Source: a virus. From it: DNA of 23,385 nt. The position numbers were made by a program, and so were the translations under genes. Shown here in pieces: positions 1 through 5,926 of this stretch. The notes beneath the pieces were generated by a model. It saw only the letters and a program-made list of their open reading frames with translations, made no database searches and was not told where the DNA came from. The DNA lies in IMG/VR virus record IMGVR_UViG_3300021963_000666, positions 1 through 23,385 of that record; one strand, written 5' to 3'. Numbering within the stretch: the stretch's first letter is position 1; each line of letters opens with the position of its first letter.

Positions 1-14
1 AAGTATTATGGAAT

Positions 15-218
15 ATGCGTGATAAAGAAAAACAACAGTTAGTTGATGATCTTTATGAAGATGGTTTTATTCCTAAAGAATTAAATGGAAAATTAGATCC
101 ACCTACACACGCTGCTGAAAGTTTCTTTAATGATGCTTTAGCTAAATTAAGAGATAAATGGAATATGTTATCTGAGGATGAAGAACAAACAATTATTAAA
201 ATAGCAAATAGATTCTAA
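15..218 (+). CDS. Small hypothetical protein (67 aa)
   Basis: I do not recognise this protein. It is short, charged, mostly helix-compatible and soluble, with no signal peptide, membrane segment or cysteine. An ATG at 8 in another frame closes at the TGA at 20-22, so the start at 15 is the usable one; a gene entering from the left could also end at that TGA. It stops one base before the ATG of the QueC gene, so it is probably co-transcribed with the deazaguanine genes. No function is proposed. Confidence 0.6.
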   Translation: MRDKEKQQLVDDLYEDGFIPKELNGKLDPPTHAAESFFNDALAKLRDKWNMLSEDEEQTIIKIANRF

Positions 219-219
219 T

Positions 220-1035
220 ATGAAAAAATACGCAGTACTAAGTCTATCAGGTGGTATGGACTCAAGCTCATTATTACTCCACCTATTAGCAACCGGACAT
301 GAAGTTACTTGTTTGAGTTTTGATTACGGTCAAAAACATAAAGTTGAATTAGAACGAGCAAAATCATTAGTTGATTATATCAATTCAGATTGTACAATAT
401 CTAGTTTTGTAAGACATCAAATTATTAAATTAGATGGTTTATCTCAATTATTAAATTCATCATTAGTAGAAGGCGGAACTGATGTTCCTGAAGGACACTA
501 TGCTGAAGAAAATATGAAAGCAACTGTAGTACCTAATCGCAATAAAATATTTGCGTCAATCATTCAAGCAGTAGCATTATCAATTGCTGAACAAAATAAT
601 GCTGAATGTACTATTGCAATGGGAATACATGCAGGTGATCATTCAATTTATCCTGATTGTAGACAAGAATTTAGAGATGCTGACTTTGAAGCATTTAAAT
701 TAGGTAATTGGGGTTCTGAAAAAGTAACAATATCAACTCCATTCTTAGAAGTAGATAAATTCGATATCTTAAAACATGGTTTAGAATGTTGTGAACAATT
801 AGGATTGGATTTTGATGAAGTATATAAACGTACTAACACATCTTATAAACCAATCAATATTAATAATACATGGTATTCTGATTATAAATCAGCAGCATCA
901 GTAGAACGTATTGAAGCGTTCATTAAATTAGGTCGTCCTGATCCAGTAGCTTATGCTGATGAAACTGGTCCTGTAACATGGGAAACAGCTAAAGCACATG
1001 CTGAACAAATTTTAAATCAATATAATAATAAATAA
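220..1035 (+). CDS. queC: QueC-like 7-cyano-7-deazaguanine (preQ0) synthase
   Basis: QueC converts 7-carboxy-7-deazaguanine to preQ0 using ATP and ammonia. The N-terminal PP-loop SGGMDSS (about residues 10-16) is intact, as are the family signatures FDYGQKHK, VPNRN and YPDCRQEF, and 271 aa is slightly longer than bacterial QueC. The C-terminal zinc site is not canonical. Where the family has TCY...C-G-x-C-x2-C before the VERREAF-like helix, this protein has TSY and then D, S and S before VERIEAF (about residues 205-236), so all four zinc cysteines appear replaced. The gene lies one base from the QueE gene on each side of a shared operon. A phage QueC normally feeds DNA modification rather than tRNA queuosine, but DpdA is not visible here. 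The identity is secure; activity is less so. Confidence 0.92.
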   Translation: MKKYAVLSLSGGMDSSSLLLHLLATGHEVTCLSFDYGQKHKVELERAKSLVDYINSDCTISSFVRHQIIKLDGLSQLLNSSLVEGGTDVPEGHYAEENMKATVVPNRNKIFASIIQAVALSIAEQNNAECTIAMGIHAGDHSIYPDCRQEFRDADFEAFKLGNWGSEKVTISTPFLEVDKFDILKHGLECCEQLGLDFDEVYKRTNTSYKPININNTWYSDYKSAASVERIEAFIKLGRPDPVAYADETGPVTWETAKAHAEQILNQYNNK

Positions 1036-1036
1036 T

Positions 1037-1867
1037 ATGAGCAAAATAAATCCACACAAACTATTAATCAGTAGCGACTTCTACTCAGTACAAGGAGAAG
1101 GTATTAGTACAGGTGTTCCGTCTTATTTTATCAGACTAGGTTTATGTAATTTAACTTGTGGTATGTCTAACCGTTTTTTAAAGGCGTTAATTAATGAGAA
1201 AGAATTAGCTGATGGTGAGATATTCAAAGGTGATTTAGAACTAGAAGGTAAAGCAACTTGGACTTGTGATAGTACATCTCAATGGGCTTGGAGAGGTGAA
1301 GACAAAGACTTCCAATATCTAATTGATAGATGGATGGAACAAGGTATCTATGATGATATCAAAAACGGAACAATTCATTTGATTTGGACTGGTGGTGAAC
1401 CTACAATTGTAGGACATCAAGAAGCAATTGTTAATTTCTTTAATTATTGGTATGAAAAAGATAATTCAATTACACCATATAATGAAATTGAAACAAATGG
1501 TACTGTTGAAATAGGAAACGAATTATTTAATGAATTACATCAAATTAATAGTTCACCTAAATTAACAAACTCAGGTATGACTGAGAAACAACGTATTAAA
1601 CCAGAAGCGATTAGACGCATTATGGAACATTCTAATTACACATTTAAATTTGTTATATCCAATGAAGAAGACGTACAAGAAATATTCCGTGATTTTATCG
1701 TACCATTTAGCATACCTCTTACCAATGTGGTTTGTATGCCAGGACTAGATAGCCAAACTGACTTCCACGAACGCACTCAGTTCGTTTTAGAAATGGCTAA
1801 AAAATATAAATTTAGAGGTTTAACTCGTTTACATATCTCAGCTTGGGATAAAACATTAAATGTATAA
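1037..1867 (+). CDS. queE: QueE-like 7-carboxy-7-deazaguanine synthase (radical SAM)
   Basis: QueE is a radical SAM enzyme that rearranges 6-carboxytetrahydropterin into 7-carboxy-7-deazaguanine. The N-terminus FYSVQGEG, the RLGLCNLTC segment, WTGGEP (about residues 117-122) and the EIETNGT strand are family hallmarks. The cluster-binding cysteines are unusual. C37 and C41 keep the C-x3-C spacing, but the third is C77 in TWTCDST, so about 35 residues are inserted where the usual spacing is two. At 276 aa the protein is longer than typical QueE, partly because of this insert. The start follows the QueC stop by one base, and the stop overlaps the next ATG by one base (TAATG), which indicates translational coupling. 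Confidence 0.9.
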   Translation: MSKINPHKLLISSDFYSVQGEGISTGVPSYFIRLGLCNLTCGMSNRFLKALINEKELADGEIFKGDLELEGKATWTCDSTSQWAWRGEDKDFQYLIDRWMEQGIYDDIKNGTIHLIWTGGEPTIVGHQEAIVNFFNYWYEKDNSITPYNEIETNGTVEIGNELFNELHQINSSPKLTNSGMTEKQRIKPEAIRRIMEHSNYTFKFVISNEEDVQEIFRDFIVPFSIPLTNVVCMPGLDSQTDFHERTQFVLEMAKKYKFRGLTRLHISAWDKTLNV

Positions 1868-2070
1868 TGTTAGAATTCAAACAACCTATTCCAGTAATAG
1901 TAGAAGACAATAAAGAAGGCTACGCTATATATGTAGTTAACTCAGGAGCATTTGAAAATGATGTTTGGTGTGTTGTTTTATGTGATGGAGGGATAGTTAG
2001 GCATTATCTAACTGATCAAATAAAAATTCATCACAACGCTACTTTTGGAATTATAAAAAATAAAATATGA
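1867..2070 (+). CDS. Small hypothetical protein (67 aa)
   Basis: Unrecognised. It has alternating hydrophobic positions suggesting a small beta-rich domain (IPVIVED, YAIYVVNSG, VWCVVLCDGGIVRHYLTD), with no signal peptide or transmembrane helix. It starts on the last base of the QueE stop and overlaps the following gene by four bases (ATGA), so it is embedded in the operon. A regulatory or accessory role cannot be read from the sequence. Confidence 0.6.
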   Translation: MLEFKQPIPVIVEDNKEGYAIYVVNSGAFENDVWCVVLCDGGIVRHYLTDQIKIHHNATFGIIKNKI

Positions 2071-2273
2071 ACATAGAAATCACAATGGAGAATGTTTACT
2101 TAGGAGTATGTTCACTCTTACTTGGTCTTCAAATATATCAACAGATAGTAATACACAAACAGAAAAAAGACATAAACAAATTATGGGACCAAATGTCAAC
2201 TTTAGCTGCTATGATGGCAATGAAGTTTTTGGAGACCCAAAAAGATCTTAATAAATTAAATGATAAAAATTAG
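2067..2273 (+). CDS. Small single-pass membrane protein with C-terminal coiled coil
   Basis: Residues about 9-28 (VYLGVCSLLLGLQIYQQIVI) form one hydrophobic segment. A charged helical tail rich in K, D, L and M follows and could form a coiled coil. There is no cleavable signal peptide, so I infer an inner-membrane anchor with a cytoplasmic or periplasmic helix. It overlaps the previous gene by four bases (ATGA) and ends in TAG just before the FolE coding region. Function unknown. Confidence 0.6.
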   Translation: MNIEITMENVYLGVCSLLLGLQIYQQIVIHKQKKDINKLWDQMSTLAAMMAMKFLETQKDLNKLNDKN

Positions 2274-2913
2274 ACAAATGGAATTATTAAAAAAATCAAA
2301 TGGTAGTTTACCTCGTACTGAAGCTGAAGTTAGTCAAATGATTGATAAAGCAGCTGAAGCGTATGGTGAGTTCCTTACAGCAGTAGGATTTGACTATAAA
2401 GCAGATCGTCAAACTGAAGATACACCTCGTCGTGTAGCTAAAGCATGGTTAAAAGATTTAATCGTAGGTTCAATTACTGACGAACCAAACATTACAGTAT
2501 TTCCAAATGATGAAGGTTATAGTGGGTTAGTAGTACAATCAGGTATTCCTATTGTTAGTATGTGCGCTCACCACAACTTAGCATTTACTGGATTTGCAAC
2601 TGTAGCTTATATACCAGGTGAAAATGTAATTGGTTTAAGTAAATTAAATCGTATTGTAGAATGGTTTAGTCGCCGTCCACAAATGCAAGAGTCATTAACA
2701 CAACAAATTCATGATTACTTAGCTACTAAAATGGATTGTCCATCTGTAGCAGTTAGTATTGCTTGTAAACATACTTGTTGTTCACACAGAGGTATTAAAC
2801 ACCCATCTGTAATGACTACAAATAAATTTAGTGGTGTGTTTATGGAAAAAGATAACTTAATTCGTGAAGAGTTTTTACACGCAATTGAAGTTAATGGAAC
2901 TAAAATGAAATAA
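2260..2913 (+). CDS. folE: GTP cyclohydrolase I (FolE)
   Basis: This enzyme converts GTP to 7,8-dihydroneopterin triphosphate, the first step of both folate and 7-deazaguanine synthesis. The FolE core is complete: TPRRVAKAW, the zinc segment SMCAHH (C102, H105), VAYIPGENVIGLSKLNRIV, RRPQMQESLTQQI, and H171-T-C173 followed by RG. The 217 aa match the bacterial family. The start is uncertain: ATG 2260 overlaps the preceding gene by 14 bases, whereas ATG 2278 lies four bases after its TAG and loses only six residues. Next to QueE and QueC the likely role is supplying precursor for preQ0. QueD, the enzyme between FolE and QueE, is not in the window. Confidence 0.95.
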   Translation: MIKIRQMELLKKSNGSLPRTEAEVSQMIDKAAEAYGEFLTAVGFDYKADRQTEDTPRRVAKAWLKDLIVGSITDEPNITVFPNDEGYSGLVVQSGIPIVSMCAHHNLAFTGFATVAYIPGENVIGLSKLNRIVEWFSRRPQMQESLTQQIHDYLATKMDCPSVAVSIACKHTCCSHRGIKHPSVMTTNKFSGVFMEKDNLIREEFLHAIEVNGTKMK

Positions 2914-2914
2914 T

Positions 2915-3076
2915 ATGCAACCAAAAGAATCAAAAACAAATTGGCATTTTAAAATTAGTATAGCTAAGTCAATACTTAGGATATTAGCCGCCGCAGCACT
3001 AGCAACTGGAAATTTATATATGGCTGGAGCGACATTTATAGTCGCTGAGTTATTTGGTATTATAGAAGAATTATAA
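2915..3076 (+). CDS. Small membrane protein (53 aa)
   Basis: A short gene starting one base after the FolE stop, in the same TAATATG arrangement used through this operon. The N-terminal 20 residues are basic and polar (QPKESKTNWHFK). The rest is hydrophobic (ILRILAAAALATG, then MAGATFIVAELFGII), consistent with one long or two short membrane segments. No lipobox or cleavage site is evident. Function unknown; the position and continuous coding support a real gene. Confidence 0.55.
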   Translation: MQPKESKTNWHFKISIAKSILRILAAAALATGNLYMAGATFIVAELFGIIEEL

Positions 3077-3086
3077 AATAAAAATT

Positions 3087-3599
3087 ATGTTAAACGCAGA
3101 TCAGATTTCACAAGAGAATTTACTTGTATTAGACCATTCAAAAGGTAAAGCCGCACAGGTAGGATATGATATTACACTACAATCAGTACGTAAGATAAGC
3201 GGTGCTGAAAAACCAGGTCGTATTTTAAAAAACACAACAGTGTTATGTGATTATAGTCAACCACTAGAGACTACTCATGATGAAGAAAATCATGAAGGAT
3301 GGTTATTAACACCTGGTGTTTATGATATCACATTTAATGAAGGATGTAGAATACCATCAAATCGTACTGGATTTATTAAACAACGTTCATCATTATATCG
3401 TAATGGTGCCATAATTAATTCACCAGTATTCGATCCAGGTTTTCAAACACAAAACATGGGTACATTAATGTATGTGTTTGAGTCAATATTTATTGAAAAG
3501 GATGCTCGTGTAGCACAAATTTACTTCCACGAAAGTACATCAGTAACTGAATTATATGATGGACAGTGGCAAAACGATAAACAAAGACAAGCACAATAA
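3087..3599 (+). CDS. dCTP deaminase / dUTPase-fold protein
   Basis: The trimeric dUTPase/dCTP deaminase fold is indicated in order by VGYDITLQSV (about 25-34), LTPGVYDITFNEGCRIP (73-89), the substrate-loop block KQRSSLYRNGAIINSPVFDPGF (about 97-118) and a C-terminal ARVAQIYFH strand. The likely role is adjusting the dCTP/dUTP pool for phage replication, either deaminating dCTP or hydrolysing dUTP. By eye, the strand after the FDPGF turn reads GTLMYVF, where dCTP deaminases have a catalytic Glu (as in VLEFYN). The deaminase Glu therefore appears absent and dUTPase-like or altered chemistry is possible. The gene follows an A-rich leader typical of Bacteroidota starts. Confidence 0.75.
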   Translation: MLNADQISQENLLVLDHSKGKAAQVGYDITLQSVRKISGAEKPGRILKNTTVLCDYSQPLETTHDEENHEGWLLTPGVYDITFNEGCRIPSNRTGFIKQRSSLYRNGAIINSPVFDPGFQTQNMGTLMYVFESIFIEKDARVAQIYFHESTSVTELYDGQWQNDKQRQAQ

Positions 3600-3600
3600 T

Positions 3601-3930
3601 ATGGAAAACTTTGACCCATCACAACCATCAAAAGGACTAGGAGATACAATAGCTAAAGTAACACATTTCTTTGGTATTGATAAAGTAGCAGATGCTGTTG
3701 CTAAATTAGCAGGAGCTGAAGGATGCGGTTGTAGAGAACGTAAAGATATGCTCAATGAGTTATTTCCTTATGATTCTAAAGTTAGAAAGTTTAAAGTATT
3801 AAAACAGTTTGGTTGGCGTGATGAAATATATTTTGAAGGTCAAGTAGTTGAAGTTAATAAAGAACACCCGTTATACGCGGGTGTTATAACTTTAGTTAAA
3901 GATAGTATGATAGAAGAATTAGAAAAATAA
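3601..3930 (+). CDS. Hypothetical phage protein with GCGCRERK motif
   Basis: 109 aa. I start it at ATG 3601, one base after the previous stop, matching its neighbours; an in-frame ATG at 3556 would overlap the dUTPase-fold gene by 44 bases and is less likely. The N-terminal half is helical (FGIDKVADAVAKLAG), followed by a G-C-G-C-R-E-R-K motif and MLNELFPY. The C-terminal half is beta-like, ending in GVITLVKDSMIEELEK. The cysteine pair is too small to assign as a zinc site. I recall similar short proteins in Bacteroidota phage genomes but cannot give a function. Confidence 0.65.
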   Translation: MENFDPSQPSKGLGDTIAKVTHFFGIDKVADAVAKLAGAEGCGCRERKDMLNELFPYDSKVRKFKVLKQFGWRDEIYFEGQVVEVNKEHPLYAGVITLVKDSMIEELEK

Positions 3931-3949
3931 GCGAGATTCAATAGAGTTA

Positions 3950-3961
3950 CATATTTATATT
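3950..3961 (+). promoter_or_regulatory. Promoter-like element, core ATATTTAT (class B)
   Basis: CATATTTATATT with core ATATTTAT at 3951-3958, 17 bases before the ATG at 3976 and directly after the last gene of the metabolic block. The same core precedes the starts at 4501, 9366, 13403 and 13925. I infer a phage promoter; it lacks the TTGACC box of the other class. Confidence 0.5.
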
Positions 3962-3975
3962 AAACTAAACATAAA

Positions 3976-4428
3976 ATGCCAGTAACTCAACGTTTATACG
4001 AAAAATCAATATCAGCTGTAATAGCTCAACCAACACCCCCAGTTACACCAAGTGTTACACCAACAATAAGTGTCACACCAAGTATCTCAGTTACTCCATC
4101 AATTACTCCATCAATCACAGTGACTCCATCAATAACTCCAACAATTAGTATTACACCAACACCTAGCACATCACAAGCTAATTGGTACACAGCTAATATA
4201 TACAACTGTTCAAGAGCTGGAGGAAATCCACATTGTGGTAATTTTACTGGACAAACAACTATATTTAGTTATAGTGCTAGTTTAAGTTTAGGTAGTTATT
4301 ATGTTTCATCATCATATATTTACCAACCAATTTCAACAATAACATCAGGAAGTAATGTTTCTTATTTTATAAACTATACAGGTAGTTTTACAACATGTGA
4401 CTTAGCATGTAGTGCTAGTTACGTTTAA
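3976..4428 (+). CDS. Thr/Pro-repeat protein with short C-terminal domain
   Basis: 150 aa. After a short N-terminus (residues 1-18), residues about 19-66 are tandem S-I/V-T-P-S/T units, forming an extended linker or stalk. The C-terminal 80 residues form a Ser/Tyr/Asn-rich, beta-like domain with four cysteines (YNCS, PHCGNF, TTCDLACSA). There is no signal peptide. Proteins with such repeats are common in marine and Bacteroidota phages, and I infer a virion-associated or host-contact protein. It sits between two promoter-like motifs and ends at a strong terminator, so it is probably its own transcription unit. Confidence 0.75.
   Translation: MPVTQRLYEKSISAVIAQPTPPVTPSVTPTISVTPSISVTPSITPSITVTPSITPTISITPTPSTSQANWYTANIYNCSRAGGNPHCGNFTGQTTIFSYSASLSLGSYYVSSSYIYQPISTITSGSNVSYFINYTGSFTTCDLACSASYV
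4030..4173 (+). repeat. T-P-S-I/V repeat tract in the 3976 gene
   Basis: Degenerate tandem repeats of 6 and 12 nt (actccatcaatc and variants) encode S-I/V-T-P units. The third bases vary while the peptide pattern stays, which points to selection on protein sequence rather than a fresh nucleotide expansion. Confidence 0.85.
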
Positions 4429-4450
4429 AATTAAATATTATTATAAATTA

Positions 4451-4474
4451 GGCATCCAAATGGATGCCTTTTTT
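4451..4474 (+). terminator. Rho-independent terminator
   Basis: GGCATCC (4451-4457), loop AAAT, perfect complement GGATGCC (4462-4468), then six T. It closes the first Thr/Pro-repeat gene, 22 bases after its stop. Confidence 0.9.
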
Positions 4475-4477
4475 AAT

Positions 4478-4490
4478 CATATATTTATAC
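4478..4490 (+). promoter_or_regulatory. Promoter-like element, core ATATTTAT (class B)
   Basis: CATATATTTATAC with core at 4481-4488, lying between the terminator and the ATG at 4501 (12-base gap). Being downstream of a terminator and immediately before a gene strengthens the promoter inference. Confidence 0.55.
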
Positions 4491-4500
4491 AAAACATAAT

Positions 4501-5886
4501 ATGTCAAAATACAATTTTAAAAGTATTGCTCCTCAATCTCAACGCTCTACACCAGCTGTTGTTAAAGTAGGATCTATTATGTTTATTGAAAACAATGGTT
4601 TGCCTAAAGCTACTCCATCTATCACCCCATCAATTAGTATAACACCAACTATAAGTATAACACCAACTATAACCCCTACTATCACACCAAGTATAACACC
4701 TACTATCACACCAAGTATAACACCTACTATAACCCCTACTATTACAGTTTCTGTAACCCCAACACCAACATTACCATCCTTAGTTCAACTTATTGATAAG
4801 TTATATTATGGAGTTAATAGTTCAGTTGCTTGTTCTAATGTTAGTATAATATCTGATTATGCTTATGTTTATATGCCTATGGGAGCTAACCCATTCCTTA
4901 CTAATAGACCATGGTACTCAGATAATACATTAACTACCCCATACCCAGATGGATATTATGCGTTACATGATATTTATAATGTTTATGATGGAACTTATGC
5001 TCAAATTTCTAATGGGGTTGTAGTTCAATCAGGACTATGTCCATCACCATCACCTACTCCAAGTGTAACAGTCACACCAACAATCACACTTACTCCAACA
5101 GTGACACCTACTAGAACACCTTCAATTACTCCAACTGTTACTCCAAGTGTGACTAGAACACCTTCAGTGACTCCAACAGTCACTCCAAGTATAACTAGAA
5201 CACCAAGTATAACACCAAGTATAACTCCAACTATATCTATTACACCAACAATTACACCTAGTATATCTATTACACCAAGTATAACACCTTCTATAACTCC
5301 TTCATCCTCAACAGGAAGTTTAATGTACAATTTATTATCAGCGGCTGGTCAAGCGGCTTATAATGCTACAACTACAAATAACTTTTTCTCTTGCTCATTA
5401 GCAGATTATAACGCTGTATTTGCTGGTTTATCAGGAATATCTAAAGTAGGTAATACTGATGTTATATTTGCTACAGGTTTGAATTCAGCTTATGTAGGCA
5501 CATGTGCTTCTGTATTACCACAAACAGATTCTACAATTTCTGCTAACACATATATAGTTGGTTTTGCCACTAAAATGATCTCAACACCTGCTGGGACTAC
5601 TATTACACCTTTAATATCTACAACATATAAAGGAACATACACCTCAATAAGTAATTCACCTACAATAGGTGGTACAAATAGAGTTTATTATTTAAGAAAA
5701 GAACCAACATTAACAGCATCTACTAGTTATGTAGGACATGTAGCTTCAGCTGGTAATTTTGATCAGACTACAACAACTTATACTAATGCTGGGTTTGATT
5801 GTTCATCTCCATATTCAACATGGAGTAGTAGAACAGGAACTATGCCTCATTTCCAAATGTTAGTAACAACAGTTAAACCTTACTAA
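4501..5886 (+). CDS. Large Thr/Pro-repeat protein with two globular domains
   Basis: 461 aa. The order is: N-terminal region 1-36; first S/T-I/V-T-P repeat tract 37-91; globular domain about 92-180 ([13 protein letters not shown] ... [17 protein letters not shown] ... GVVVQSGLC); second, longer repeat tract 181-270; and a C-terminal domain 271-461 ending VTTVKPY. The middle domain has the aromatic and Gly pattern of short beta domains seen in flavobacterial and phage surface proteins; this is recollection, not a search result. There is no signal peptide, so it more likely reaches the surface as part of the virion. It is the longer relative of the 3976 gene, sharing linker style and promoter type. 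Tail fibre, whisker or decoration protein are all possible. Confidence 0.78.
   Translation: MSKYNFKSIAPQSQRSTPAVVKVGSIMFIENNGLPKATPSITPSISITPTISITPTITPTITPSITPTITPSITPTITPTITVSVTPTPTLPSLVQLIDKLYYGVNSSVACSNVSIISDYAYVYMPMGANPFLTNRPWYSDNTLTTPYPDGYYALHDIYNVYDGTYAQISNGVVVQSGLCPSPSPTPSVTVTPTITLTPTVTPTRTPSITPTVTPSVTRTPSVTPTVTPSITRTPSITPSITPTISITPTITPSISITPSITPSITPSSSTGSLMYNLLSAAGQAAYNATTTNNFFSCSLADYNAVFAGLSGISKVGNTDVIFATGLNSAYVGTCASVLPQTDSTISANTYIVGFATKMISTPAGTTITPLISTTYKGTYTSISNSPTIGGTNRVYYLRKEPTLTASTSYVGHVASAGNFDQTTTTYTNAGFDCSSPYSTWSSRTGTMPHFQMLVTTVKPY
4609..4773 (+). repeat. First T-P repeat tract of the 4501 gene
   Basis: Tandem 12-nt and 24-nt units (for example actatcacaccaagtata) encode ITPTITPS-type repeats. 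Several copies are nearly identical in nucleotide sequence, so this tract looks younger and more prone to length change than the one in the preceding gene. Confidence 0.85.
5041..5310 (+). repeat. Second T-P repeat tract of the 4501 gene
   Basis: About 90 codons of S/T-I/V-T-P units, with periodic Arg (T-R-T-P-S) in the middle third. It links the middle and C-terminal globular domains. The complementary strand stays open across it only because of the repeat composition. Confidence 0.85.
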
Positions 5887-5895
5887 TTAATTTGG

Positions 5896-5924
5896 TTGAC
5901 CAAATAATGCTTGTTATATTTAAT
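5896..5924 (+). promoter_or_regulatory. Promoter-like element TTGACC-N12-TTATATTTAAT (class A)
   Basis: TTGACC at 5896-5901 and TTATATTTAAT at 5914-5924, separated by exactly 12 bases. The same two boxes with the same spacing occur at 12169-12197 and 21535-21563. The downstream box ends two bases before the polymerase ATG, so a transcript starting here would have little or no leader. Promoter function is inferred from recurrence. Confidence 0.65.
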
Positions 5925-5926
5925 AT

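Noticed and set aside
3556-3600. Upstream start for the 3601 gene
   Set aside because: It would overlap the dUTPase-fold gene by 44 bases, while ATG 3601 follows its stop by one base, as elsewhere in this operon.
4030-5310. Possible CRISPR array from short repeats
   Set aside because: The repeats are 6-24 nt, degenerate, without unique spacers, and in frame with long proteins.
5025-5330. 101-codon open frame on the minus strand
   Set aside because: It is the complement of the Thr/Pro repeat tract. Its GVT/GVI pattern is just the repeat read backwards, with no start context or neighbours on that strand.
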